Assembly (NCBI RefSeq): GCF_964204645.1 | Contig: NC_134034.1 | Location: forward strand, 9,667,414-9,731,413 | From: Tubulanus polymorphus | Taxonomy: Eukaryota > Nemertea > Palaeonemertea > Tubulaniformes > Tubulanidae | Reading direction: 5' to 3' | DNA length: 64,000 nt | In this document: one piece after another, positions 1 to 11,930 of the stretch | Layout of the letters: each line of letters opens with the position of its first letter | Numbering within the stretch: the stretch's first letter is position 1 | Translations under genes and position numbers: made by a program | Notes under the pieces: generated by a model | The model's database searches: none | What the model saw: only the letters and a program-made list of their open reading frames with translations | What the model was told of the DNA's origin: nothing

Positions 1-299
1 GAAATCCGGCGTCTATTGTAATTGCGGCTCGTTTTCAAATATATATATAAAAATATATATATATATACATATCTAATTAAACGTCATTTCAACGAAACGA
101 TTTCAAACTCAATGAATACGAATTTATAACAATTGACTGGTTTTTATATGTGTCGCGATAGAATGAAAATTTCGCGAACATTGTGCTGGCGTTGATTTCG
201 CTTTTCGCGTATCGCGTACAATTAATCTGAAAATTGACAATGTTAACAGGTACGGGCGAGTCCGGGGGCCGGTTCTATAGTCGAGAATTAATGTTCAAA

Positions 300-730
300 A
301 GCGGCCTCAAGATTGGCTATAGAACTCGCCTGGTCATAAGTTGTTAGATTGGTTTTAGAACTAACCAAAATGAGCTTAGACTGGTCTTAAGTTGTTAGAT
401 TGGCTATAGAACCAAAATGAGCTTAAACTGGTCTTAAGTTGTTAGATTGGTTATAGAACCAAATGAACCTAGACTTAGACTGGTCTTAGTTAAATTGGCT
501 ATAGAACCAAAATGAGCTTAGACTGGTCTTAAGTTCTTAGATTGGCTATAGAACCAAAATGAGCTTAGACTGGTCTTAAGTTCTTAGATTGGCTATAGAA
601 CCAAAATGAGCTTAGACTGGTCTTAGGTTCTTAGAATGGCTATACAACTAAAATGAGCTTAGACTGGCCTTAAGGTGAGTTTGACTAGAACCAAAAAGAG
701 CTTAAACTGATCCTAAATCTCTAGTTTTGA
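300..730. repeat. 47-bp tandem array inside a MITE-like element
   Basis: Units of about 47 bp run in tandem, with a core reading ATTGGCTATAGAACC followed by AAAATGAGCTTAGACTGG. Consecutive units begin at 521 and 568. The same core, in either orientation, is found at 6130-6545, 30659-30773, 36885-37165 and 46604-46745. In two of those copies it is the interior of a short element with inverted ends, so this array looks like an internal expansion of that element. No coding potential is seen. Confidence 0.8.
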
Positions 731-1297
731 CTGTGGTGATGAAGCGATTAGCCGGCGCGGGGGCATTTTAATTTAACCAGCATCCTAGATGGTCTGAAAA
801 AATTACCCAAAATTTCCACTGGCTGGACACAAATCAGCATCCAATATCATCGATCGAATTAGCTTCGACTATCGTAGAATTGAAATAAGTTCATTTCTAA
901 AAGCCGTGATCGCAATGGGACAACTTGACCGGAACCAAACCAGCTGGCACCCATGGCAGAGTCAGATTTGGCCCGTGCTGAATTTGGGAGCGTGTTCACA
1001 CGCAATCCACTCAGTCCATACTAAAAAACGCTATCAAAATGATACTATGGCAGGTGAGGTGAGTCACTGAAAGAACTATTCAGCATCCAGACACAATAAT
1101 TCGATCCACGCTAAAGTTCGGTGGCTCGGGCCTGGTCTTACGTTTGCGATCTGGTTTGGCCAAACCTCTCTTAAAAAAAAAGAGTCGATGCGATGATTCT
1201 ATATCGAAATCCGAATTCCTAAAAATATCCACATCCGCGAGCGCATGCCGCGTCGAGGCATTATAACGCGTTACTATGGAAACCGGCGGTACACCTG

Positions 1298-1440
1298 GCA
1301 GGCGAAGAAGTTATCAATGAAACGTCACACGACGACGACGACGAGAGACCGGAGTTTATGAATGATGCAGCAACGGCAGCAGCAGCAGCAGCGGCAGCGG
1401 TCTCCACGGATGCTTCGGTGAACGGAGATGATGACGTCAT
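1298..1440 (-). CDS. possible alanine-tract exon, strand uncertain
   Basis: A GC-rich patch with a GCN/CAG triplet tract stands out from AT-rich flanks. On the minus strand an ATG at 1440 opens a frame starting MTSSSPFTEAS, then eight alanines and a serine run, reaching a CAG|GTGTAC donor near 1298. On the plus strand an ATG at 1358 also gives an eight-alanine tract ending in GDDDVIV. Both readings look partly coding because the repeat is open either way. A perfect TGACGTCA (CRE-type site) is at 1432-1439. It could be an exon of the unidentified minus-strand gene, a separate first exon, or a promoter-proximal CpG-rich patch. No homolog is recognised. Confidence 0.22.
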
Positions 1441-1611
1441 TGTTAGAGATGAGAGAGAGACTAATCGATATAGTATACCTGTATACGCCAGTATTCGAGA
1501 GCATCGTTCTCATAGACACAGCTCCTATAAATCAAACCTGAACCGAACTCCACAGATAAACATTGATTTTATATTCGTCTTCACGACGCTGAAACTCTGA
1601 ACCGTTTATCT

Positions 1612-4600
1612 GATAGTGACTGAGGATCATGTTTATGCTTTACTATATAACTAGGACAGGGACTGAGGGTCTTACTGATGCTTTACTACATAACTAGGAA
1701 GGGACTGAGGATCTTACTGATGCTTTACTACATAACTAGGAAGGGACTGAGGATCTTACTGATGCTTTACTACATAACTAGGACAGGGACTGAGGATCTT
1801 ACTGATGCTTTACTACATAACTAGGACAGGGACTGAGGGTCTTACTGATGCTTTACTACATAACTAGGACAGGGACTGAGGGTCTTACTGATGCTTTACT
1901 ATATAACTAGGACAGGGACTGAGGATTTTACTGATGCTTTACTACATAACTAGGACAGGGACTGAGGGTCTCACTGATGCTTTACTATATAACCAGGACA
2001 GGGACTGAGGGTCTTACTGATTTCTTACTACATAACTAGGACAGGGACTGAGGGTCTTACTGATGCTTTACTACATAACTAGGACAGGGACTGAGGATCT
2101 TACTGATGCTTTACTACATAACTAGGACAGGGACTGAGGGTCTTACTGATGCTTTACTACATAACTAGGACAGGGACTGAGGATCTTACTGATGCTTTAC
2201 TATATAACTAGGACAGGGACTGAGGATCTTACTGATGCTTTACTACATAACTAGGACAGGGACTGAGGGTCTTACTGATGCTTTACTACATAACTAGGAC
2301 AGGGACTGAGGGTCTTACTGATGCTTTACTACATAACTAGGACAGGGACTGAGGATCTTACTGATGCTTTACTACATAACTAGGACAGGGACTGAGGGTC
2401 TTACTGATGCTTTACTACATAACTAGGACAGGGACTGAGGATCTTACTGATGCTTTACTATAGAACTAGGACAGGGACTGAGGGTCTTACTGATGCTTTA
2501 CTATATAACTAGGACAGGGACTGAGGGTCTTACTGATGCTTTACTACATAACTAGGACAGGGACTGAGGATCTTACTGATGCTTTACTACATAACTAGGA
2601 CAGGGACTGAGGGTCTTACTGATGCTTTACTACATAACTAGGACAGGGACTGAGGGTCTTACTGATGCTTTACTACATAACTAGGACAGGGACTGAGGGT
2701 CTTACTGATGCTTTACTACATAACTAGGACAGGGACTGAGGGTCTTACTGATGCTTTACTACATAACTAGGACAGGGACTGAGGGTCTTACTGATGCTTT
2801 ACTATATAACTAGGACAGGGACTGAGGATTTTACTGATGCTTTACTACATAACTAGGACAGGGACTGAGGGTCTCACTGATGCTTTACTATATAACCAGG
2901 ACAGGGACTGAGGGTCTTACTGATTTCTTACTACATAACTAGGACAGGGACTGAGGGTCTTACTGATGCTTTACTACATAACTAGGACAGGGACTGAGGA
3001 TCTTACTGATGCTTTACTACATAACTAGGACAGGGGCTGAGGGTCTTACTGATGCTTTACTACATAACTAGGACAGGGACTGAGGATCTTACTGATGCTT
3101 TACTACATAACTAGGACAGGGACTGAGGGTCTTACTGATGCTTTATTATATAACTAGGACAGGGACTGAGAGTCTTACTGATGCTTTACTATATAACCAG
3201 GACAGGGACTGAGGGTCTCACTGATGCTTTACTATATAAATCAGGACAGGGACTGAGGATCTTACTGATGCTTTACTACATAAATAGGACAGGGACTGAG
3301 GGTCTTACTGATGCTTTACTATATAACTAGGACAGGGGCTGAGGGTCTCACTGATGCTTTACTATATAACTAGGACAGGGACTGAGGGTCTTACTGATGC
3401 TTTACTACATAACTAGGACAGGGACTGAGGGTCTTACTGATGCTTTACTATATAACCAGGACAGGGACTGAGGATCTTACTGATGCTTTACTACATAACT
3501 AGGACAGGGACTGAGGGTCTTACTGATGCTTTACTACATAACTAGGACAGGGACTGAGGATCTTACTGATGCTTTACTATATAACCAGGACAGGGACTGA
3601 GGATCTTACTGATGCTTTACTACATAACTAGGACAGGGACTGAGGGTCTTACTGATGCTTTACTACATAACTAGGACAGGGACTGAGGATCTTACTGATG
3701 CTTTACTATAGAACTAGGACAGGGACTGAGGGTCTTACTGATGCTTTACTATATAACTAGGACAGGGACTGAGGGTCTTACTGATGCTTTACTACATAAC
3801 TAGGACAGGGACTGAGGGTCTTACTGATGCTTTACTACATAACTAGGACAGGGACTGAGGGTCTTACTGATGCTTTACTACATAACTAGGACAGGGACTG
3901 AGGGTCTTACTGATGCTTTACTACATAACTAGGACAGGGACTGAGGGTCTTACTGATGCTTTACTATATAACTAGGACAGGGACTGAGGGTCTTACTGAT
4001 GCTTTACTACATAACTAGGACAGGGACTGAGGGTCTTACTGATGCTTTACTACATAACTAGGACAGGGACTGAGGATCTTACTGATGCTTTACTATATAA
4101 CTAGGACAGGGACTGAGGATCTTACTGATGCTTTACTACATAACTAGGACAGGGACTGAGGGTCTTACTGATGCTTTACTACATAACTAGGACAGGGACT
4201 GAGGGTCTTACTGATGCTTTACTATATAACTAGGACAGGGACTGAGGGTCTTACTGATGCTTTACTACATAACTAGGACAGGGACTGAGGGTCTTACTGA
4301 TGCTTTACTATATAACTAGGACATGGACTGAGAGTCTTACTGATGCTTTACTATATAACCAGGACAGGGACTGAGGGTCTCACTGATGCTTTACTATATA
4401 AATCAGGACAGGGACTGAGGATCTTACTGATGCTTTACTACATAAATAGGACAGGGACTGAGGGTCTTACTGATGCTTTACTATATAACTAGGACAGGGG
4501 CTGAGGGTCTTACTGATGCTTTACTATATTACTAGGACAGGGACTGAGGGTCTTACTGATGCTTTACTACATAACTAGGACAGGGACTGAGGATCTTACT

Positions 4601-4999
4601 GATGCTTTACTACATAACTAGGACAGGGACTGAGGGTCTTACTGATGCTTTACTATATAACCAGGACAGGGACTGAGGGTCTTACTGATGCTTTACTACA
4701 TAACTAGGACAGGGACTGAGGGTCTTACTGATGCTTTACTACATAACTAGGACAGGGACTGAGGGTCTTACTGATGCTTTACTATATAACCAGGACAGGG
4801 ACTGAGGATCTTACTGATGCTTTACTATATTACTAGGACAGGGACTGAGGGTCTTACTGATGCTTTACTACATAACTAGGACAGGGACTGAGGGTCTTAC
4901 TGATGCTTTACTATATAACTAGGACAGGGACTGAGGGTCTTACCGATGCTTTACTACATAACTAGGACAGGGACTGAGGGTCTTACCGATGCTTTATTT
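1612..4999. repeat. 43-bp satellite array, about 78 copies
   Basis: A 43-bp unit with the core CTTACTGATGCTTTACTAC then ATAACTAGGACAGGGACTGA is repeated for 3.4 kb with very low divergence. Variants include GGTC/GATC, TACATA/TATATA, ACCAGG and TTTCTTAC. Rare variants recur at lags of whole units (21, 27 and 29 units), showing block duplication. Every frame carries frequent stops, so it is non-coding. Confidence 0.97.
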
Positions 5000-6660
5000 A
5001 CTACTAAGATCCGAGCTCCGTACCAAATGTTTTACCATCAGCGCCAAAAATGAAAAGCTGTATATAGTATATCTATTGACAGTCAAAAAGATCTTGGAGC
5101 CAGACTCATTGGTTTAGACCAGGGGCAAGATCTGAGGATTTTCGAATTATCTTGACAGCGCAAAGCCTTTCGACCTTTTTCCCAAAAATTCCAACAAAAT
5201 AACGTGGCCTTTTTTACAATACGTGATCAAAATAGGCCTACTGATTTCCAATATAAAGTATTAAAGCGTTAAATATAGGGAGAATAGGACGATTTTGACG
5301 CCACTTTTCTCTCCCCCACCAGATTCTACTTAACAAAGGCTCCTGGAACACATAATGTTGAGCAAATCCTTTGTAAGATATCAAGTCCGAAAATAAGTAG
5401 AAAGTAGGTGCTTTCAGCATTTTCAGAATTCTGAACAGACTTATTTGTCTTAATGCGTTGAAAAAACTGATGATTTCACTGATGATTACATATTTTCTAA
5501 TCTCATGTTAACAGATTACTACGTAGAAATTGCGTTATATCCAGAAAATAATAATAGTTGTCATCATTAATTTTTACCTTCAAAATTTTTTTAAAGGTAT
5601 TAACTTTTCCGGCCTAGTCGAACTGGCTAAAGCCGTGTAGCTAAGTGGTATCTAACCCGGGATCCCCGCTAGCCGCTAGCGTACATCAACGTGCACACAA
5701 GTGTGTGTGGCAACAGATGTGTCCACTCAACACTTGTACGTTCATATAGGCCTATGATTCCATCAATACTGGACTAACCGGCCAGAAAAATCAACAGCTC
5801 CCTAAATATTCTAAACTACCGTACGCGCTACCCTCGCATACAGGAGGTCGGTGGTATCCTAAACCCGGCAGTTTCGTGTTAAAGTCTCAGATTTAGTTGT
5901 CATCGGATAAATTCCACGTAAACCAGCCCGCGATTGAACTGATCCTACGGTCAGTAAACCGTCGTTACTACACAGTCTCAATACGTGCAACTCCCGGACT
6001 GGTTTTAAAGAGTTTAAGTCGAATCCAGTCAATAAACAAAACCCTCAAATTTTTCAGAAAAACCCAGCACCTCGGGTTGCAGGTTTAGGCCTAACGTTAT
6101 CCCAGGATAAAATTCTGAATGCACACTTTGAGGGTCCAGATACACAGTTGCGACTGAAGTCTAAAAGTGGTCTTAAATCTTAAGACTGGTTTTAAGTTTT
6201 TAGATCGGTTATAGAACTAGAATGAGCTTAGACCGGTCTTAAGTTGGTAGATCAGCTATAGAACCAAACTGAGCTTAGACTAGTCTTGGCTAAGATTAAG
6301 ATTGTCTTGGACTGATTTAGAATTGAAGCCATGACTGTGCAAGAAGATTTTGGTTCGATAACCAATCTAACAACTTAAGACCAATTTAAGATCATTTTGG
6401 TTCTTTAACCAATCAATCTAACAACTTAAGACCAGCCCAAGCTCATTCTAATTCTATAACCAATATAACAACTTAAGACCAGTTCAAGATTATGTAGTTT
6501 CTATAACCTATCTAACAACTTAGGACCACGATTTGATACTACATTTGGGCTTAAATCTCGACTATGAAATTGACCCAGGCGAGGGGTTTGACTAAACGTT
6601 GGGTTTTAACCAGGCGTGGATAGTTCAGGATTCCGAAACATTTCCGTAGGAATTTCAACA
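5000..6660. other. intergenic stretch with decayed repeats
   Basis: No exon is supported. A sequence matching the tRNA A box (TAGCTAAGTGG) lies near 5637 with no B box at the right distance, possibly a decayed tRNA-derived SINE. A divergent copy of the element whose core reads TTAAGTTGTTAGATTGG, in both orientations, covers about 6130-6545. The rest shows nothing I can name. Confidence 0.5.
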
Positions 6661-6683
6661 CGATATCACGATTACGTTCTTAT

Positions 6684-7189
6684 CTACTGTCTGTCACACC
6701 TACTCCCCGTGCGACGTTTTGGTCTGTAATTTCGTTAATAATCGGTTTATCTACCTTTATTATGCATCAATTTGTTCAGTGAGGAATTTGCATTCAGAAA
6801 TAAACAACAATTTTCACTTAAGTTGTTTTTGTTTTCATTTATGAGCGATAGTTTACTCAGCATACGCTCGCGTAATGCTGAAAAATCCGCTCCGCGGACG
6901 CTCGGAAACGTTACAGTGACGTCATCACCTGCTCATTAGCATATCAAAATACAGTAGGTGGCGCCACATGATGGGCCATAAAAGCCGTTTTTCAGCATTA
7001 CGCGAGCGTATGCTAGGTAAACTATCGCTGATAGAAGAAAACACAAACAAATTTATGCCAGTTCATGATTTATTTCTGAATGCAAATTCCTTACTGAACA
7101 AATTGATGCATAATATTTACAGATCAACCGATTATTAACGAAATTACGAACCAAAACGTCGCACGAAGAGCATGTGTGACAGACAGTAG
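6684..7189. mobile_element. 506-bp foldback/MITE element with long inverted arms
   Basis: The ends are CTACTGTCTGTCACAC and its reverse complement. The arms stay alignable inward for about 240 bp per side, with small indels, including AATTTCGTTAATAATCGGTT against AACCGATTATTAACGAAATT. The innermost 40 bp or so of each arm (around 6844-6886 and 6975-7016) are nearly identical. A roughly 90-bp unpaired centre holds a TGACGTCA at 6917-6924. There is no transposase ORF, so it would be non-autonomous. The superfamily and target duplication are not resolved. Confidence 0.85.
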
Positions 7190-7326
7190 GCCTTAATCGA
7201 AAAAACCGCATCATACACGGGCATCTAGTGACGAGAATGTCTAAAACATGAAAATGGACTCGGACCCCGACTTATCTTTAATTTGACTTATCGTTATCTG
7301 AGGTTAAAAAAATAAAACAGTCTTAC

Positions 7327-9273
7327 CTGAGGTGCCATGTAGCTTCCGTAAGCAGCTGGTTGCGGCGTACTATATCTTGGTGCGCGGTAGTACCCTTGCC
7401 ATTGAGCCGGCGCGGCAGTATAGTTGATACCGCTCGGAGAGAGGGTATTTCGTTTAGAGGTGCCGTTTTGATGGTACATCGGACGCGGTTGAGCCTAGAA
7501 TCAAATTCATTCATTTATTCATGGGTGGTTGTTTTTGCCCTGGATTTGGTTGGCACTGACTAAATCATAGTCCAGTTACTGACTAAACCATACTCTGGTT
7601 ATACTGACTAAACCACAGTCCAGTTACTGACTAAACCACAGTACAGTTACTGACTAAACCACAGTCCAGTTACTGACTCAACGGCAATCCACTGATTACT
7701 GGTTACACTGCAGTCTAGTTTATGACTAAACCAATTGACCTAGCGCTATCCATCCTAACCCTTACCTACCCTAGACCCGATCTAGCCTATAAGCCTACCT
7801 AATCATATCCTTAATATCCTAAACCTAAATTCAACCGATCCCCATCCCTAAATCCTAAACCTACCCCATCCATCTTGCCTATAACCATCAACAGCGCTAC
7901 TTCTGTCACGGGCGAGAAATTGGAATCAATTTTTTTAGAAATTGGGCAAGAAGCGTCACAACCCGCCTGCGCTTACTACACCGACAAATATTTTACTAAA
8001 CATAGAAAAGCGCCTCCGATGAAATGAATCACGGCTTAAAAAGACAACGATCATCTATCTAAACTAGACGAGGTAGGGGGGTTACTACTAAAATACTAAC
8101 CATAGGTCTGATATGTTGTAAACTTGCTGGGTCCATTCTCTCTATCTCAAATCCGAAAAAGATTTCGCTACACGCAAACAAACGATATGATTTTGATGGC
8201 TATCGAAAAGTTAACTCTACACAAACGGATGCTGGCTGGACCAGGAAGAGAGAGAGAGGATAATGAATGAGAGAGTAGCGAGAAAACAACAAAAAACTGA
8301 TTGGATGATGATGATTTTTTCGATCGAACAATCGATTACGGAGCCGATTTCAAACTGGAATATTAGCAGGAGCCGTGTTTTAGCGTTCAGACCTAGTTCG
8401 CCGATTCTAGATTAGCCGAAAAAATGCCCAGCAATTAGTTGATTTTATCTTTTTGACAGCTCCCGATCTTCTCTCTCAGTCTCTCAATAAATACAAAAAG
8501 ATGGCCTCAATTCATCGAACGCGATACTAGCGACGTCTGCCGGCGAGAAAAATCCATACAACTACCGGTAGTCTCCGGCATTTAGAGGCGAGAAAATGGG
8601 AATTACTCGCGTGCCGCAGCATGCTCAGTGATGCGATGGAGTCCGATATTCGCGTCATGCGTATCAATAACCCGTGCGTCATATTGGACTCAAATTACAG
8701 TCAATTTTACATGGCCTTACTGCTTGCACATCATGACAGAGGGCCCGAGATTCATCGTGTACAGTGCCTAGTGTACCTCTAACTACAACAGTTCGGTTAA
8801 GATTTAGGTTGGAAAATTGGAAATTACACTTATTTCAACTCTTGAGCAGTCAAACTTAAGCGAGGGATAGAACCAAAAGTTACTTAAGTTGAACGTCCAA
8901 CCGTAGCCATTAGGCAGCCCACACACCTGACGACAATCTCTAGTGATTTTGATTAAAATTTTTGTTAAATAAATTCGTTGTTAAATCTCTTAAATCCTGT
9001 ATATAGCGGGTTTTGAACTTATTATCTTTTCTCCGCGTAAAAGTGTAAGAGCTATTCTACCATTTGGCAGCCCTTTTGGTCTGTGGTTGGGCCTTACGAT
9101 TCGTGATATGACTGTTGGCTTTGACTGGTACAGAAACTCAAGACACTTACCTGGCCGCGGTGATAATGGTGGTGCTGTTGAGACGCCGGGATTGGTGACG
9201 GTCCACCCCGCTGCTGTTGAGGGTCTGGTTGTTGCTGTGACTGGTGTTGACCATGATGGCTCGGATATGCTCT
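7327..9273 (-). CDS. two exons of an unidentified Gln/His/Tyr/Pro-rich protein
   Basis: Two minus-strand exons have good splice signals and matching phase 0. The first is 9273-9151 (41 codons; TTTCCAG acceptor, CAG|GTAAGT donor). It is rich in Gln and His and reads like a disordered segment, with QQQPDPQQQ and SQQHHHYH. The second is 7494-7327 (56 codons; GATTCTAG acceptor, CAG|GTAAGA donor). It is rich in Tyr, Pro and Ala, with WQGYYRAPRYSTPQPAAYGSY. Joined, they stay in frame. Both begin and end inside introns, so the gene extends on both sides, but I found no other convincing exon. Low-complexity Q/Y-rich segments are common in RNA-binding and transcription cofactors; the sequence does not show which, and I do not recognise a family. 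The 1.7 kb intron between them includes a GC-rich patch near 8520-8680 that could be an alternative promoter. Confidence 0.6.
7560..7725. repeat. short tandem repeat, about 21-23 bp unit
   Basis: Units reading CAGTTACTGACTAAACCACA are repeated about six times just upstream of an exon acceptor of the unidentified minus-strand gene, inside its intron. A related short run, GGTTACTGACTAAACTGCAG, occurs near 62100-62200 before the UBE2D gene. Confidence 0.7.
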
Positions 9274-9279
9274 CTGGAA

Positions 9280-11400
9280 AATAATAGATTTTCCTTTTAA
9301 TGAAGAAGCGATTCTGCCTCGATGATTTATTCCGTATAGAAAGGAAACCGTCGACTTCATTCGCGAATTGGAGTGTCGGATGAAGTCCTGAACACCCGTA
9401 AAACGACGATGATTAATAATAACTTCCCGATGTCTGAAGGGACAGAACTCTTGCTGCAGATTGACCCCTGCATAAGAACATAGACTATAGGCTCTATTTC
9501 AACTAGGCTTAAATACAACGTCTGGCCATGCTAGTCAGTCAGTTTTGATAGTACACGTACTTCCTGACAACAAAATACAAAACAGAACTGAAATGACTAG
9601 CACAGATGGGCAACTAATCTAAAACATCGATTTTCAATCCATTTTGATGTACATTAGTCTATTATTGTGTGGGGAAAAAATTATGAAAAAGAAACAGGCT
9701 TGGTCCGAGTTTCACTTACCAGATTTTGGCTATTTCTCATTATTACTAATCGATAGATGTGTCGAACCGGCGGTGGTGAAAAATAACAGATAGATTATAA
9801 TCCTACAAAGATCGAATGCTCCAGAGCTCTGGGTCTGTAAAATATTCCACAATTTAAAGTGACGGGTAATTTTATGTCGGGTTCTCGGAGTGTAAGGTGT
9901 ATGATGCGTTGCCAGTTGTAAGCCTGTGTACGTATATATAGTGTTAGAGACCCGGCGAACAGCGACAAGTCCAATGAACTTTTATTCGGTGGTAGATAGG
10001 GCCGAAGAACGTTACAGTCGGGTGAGTAGGCATTACTGGCGTGAATGGGGGCTTCATATGTTGGTCACTCGGATAATAATAACTACACTATAGTGTACTA
10101 TAGTACGGGCTACACATGTGTGACCAGCAGGCCGTCTGTCGCTGCGGTTAATCGGTTAGAATCGCCAATGAGATTTTCCAGTTGAAAGATTCAATTTCTA
10201 GTATAGTGCCCAATCAATCTTTGAACCATTGAGTGGTCTATGTTTAAACTATTGGGTTAATCGTACAGCAGCCTGGATCCCGCGTCCACTAACCAACTGC
10301 ACTTACACACTCGGGAATTAGTCGATTCTTTGGTCGTCCACACTTCACGTGTGTTCAGAACGTCAACTGAGACATTTTTGATTGAAAATGAACTACAAAC
10401 ACCAGACATAAGACGTTTTATCAGCTCACTTTCAAATACTGATCGTCCGCACTTGATGTGTGTTCAGAACTTCAACTGAGACATTTTTCATTGAAAGTGC
10501 ATTTCCCAATCATGTACTTCGATTTAAACAAAAAAAATATGTAAACTCGACCGCCGATCACACAACTATATCTGTACTTCGATTTCCGGTTTCAAAAATA
10601 AACCCCTGTTTCGCTCCCGGCAGGTGTGGTGGGTCTGTAAGGGACACTCAATCAGAAAATAAAACGAAATTTACCAACCAAATAAATAACAGGGACAATC
10701 CCTATTTTAAGATTTAAAAAAAACACCACGTGAGCTGGGGGACACTAAATTTAATTAGCAGCAAACTGCGAGGGCTGCACACGTCCGCAACGCCGGGTTT
10801 CCGGGGAACTATATATACAACGGGGCCTTGGATGTATTCGATGCTCCGCAAAAACCAAACTATGGCGATACCTTTGAAATCTCCTATCTGTGAAGGGATG
10901 GTGTTCCAAGCTTAATGCCTTACGCTCCAAAGATCACAACTAAAACATACATATTTCAGTACGATCGATTTCTCCGAGTCACTTTTCCAAGGATGAATTT
11001 TGATTTAGTTGCGATTCTGTAGAGTGGTTTTATCTACCAAAAGTCTACTAAGACGGGGCCTTTTTGCTGATCGCTCGAAAACTAACCCACCAATCCAATC
11101 AACGACAACAACAATTATTATTTCGAAGAGAGTATATTTTTTAATAAAATCATGCCGAGTATAAATCGATCAAGTGTCGTCTGCAGTGAAAATGAAAAAC
11201 ACAGACGAAAAAAAAAAACAACGAAAATGAGAGGTCGGAAAAAACAACATGGACAAAAACGACAGTGGCAAGTACTGAATGAACACAACATATGTGTCGA
11301 TGATGTCTAAAAGTAAACTTTTGAAAATATTGTAGACTCCGTCCGACCACTCGCCCTGGAACGACCAACACTCAGATGTTTGTTGAAATATATTTGTGAC
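9280..11400. other. intergenic or intronic stretch, no gene seen
   Basis: No exon is supported. About 10330-10500 holds one and a half copies of a roughly 115-bp dispersed repeat containing ACACTTCACGTGTGTTCAG. Near 10730-10920 a short plus-strand frame (ending GMVFQA and a stop) has somewhat coding-like composition but no splice sites or recognised family. The rest is unremarkable AT-rich DNA. Confidence 0.45.
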
Positions 11401-11403
11401 ACT

Positions 11404-11930
11404 ATATTTGAAATATCTAACTCAGATATCACTCTTAAGTCAAACGATCCGACTTGAGCGGAGTCTACTGTACCATCCAACTCGGATATCACTCTCAAGT
11501 CAAAAGATCAGACTTGAGCGGAGTCTACTGTACCATCCAACTCAGATATCACTCTCAAGTCAAAAGATCAGACTTGAGCGTAGTCTACTGTACCATCCAA
11601 CTCGGATATCACTCTCAAGTCAAAAGATTCGACTTGAGCGGAGTCTACTTTATCATCCAACTCAGATATCACTCTCGAGTCATAAGATCCTGACTTGAGC
11701 GGAGTCTACTGTACCATCCAACTCAAATATCACTCTCAAGTCAAAAGATCCGACTTAAGCGGAGTCTGCTGTACCATCCAACTCAGATATCACTCTCAAG
11801 TCAAAAGATCAGACTTGAGCGGAGTCTACTGTACCATCAAACTCGGATATCACTCTGTAAAACGGCAGAATGATAAAATGAAAAGTGATCGAAGCGGAGT
11901 CTACTGTACGATCCAACTATTGTAGAAAAC
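11404..11930. repeat. 60-bp satellite array, about 8-9 copies
   Basis: Units of 60 bp contain GAGTCTACTGTACCATCCAA and GATATCACTCTCAAGTCAAA. Each unit holds the dyad CTCAAGTC - 9 nt - GACTTGAG. Because 60 is a multiple of three, several frames stay open and give repetitive pseudo-ORFs with no real coding signal. The same unit forms arrays at 35821-36475 and, in the opposite orientation, at 51425-52530. Confidence 0.93.

Noticed and set aside
5238-5420. 60-codon minus-strand frame with Trp-rich segment
   Set aside because: Isolated, no homology recognised, AT-rich surroundings.
5630-5700. Possible tRNA gene with TAGCTAAGTGG A box
   Set aside because: No B box or cloverleaf follows at the right distance.
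10730-10915. Short plus-strand frame ending GMVFQA
   Set aside because: Somewhat coding-like, but there are no splice sites, no known domain, and it follows repeat DNA.
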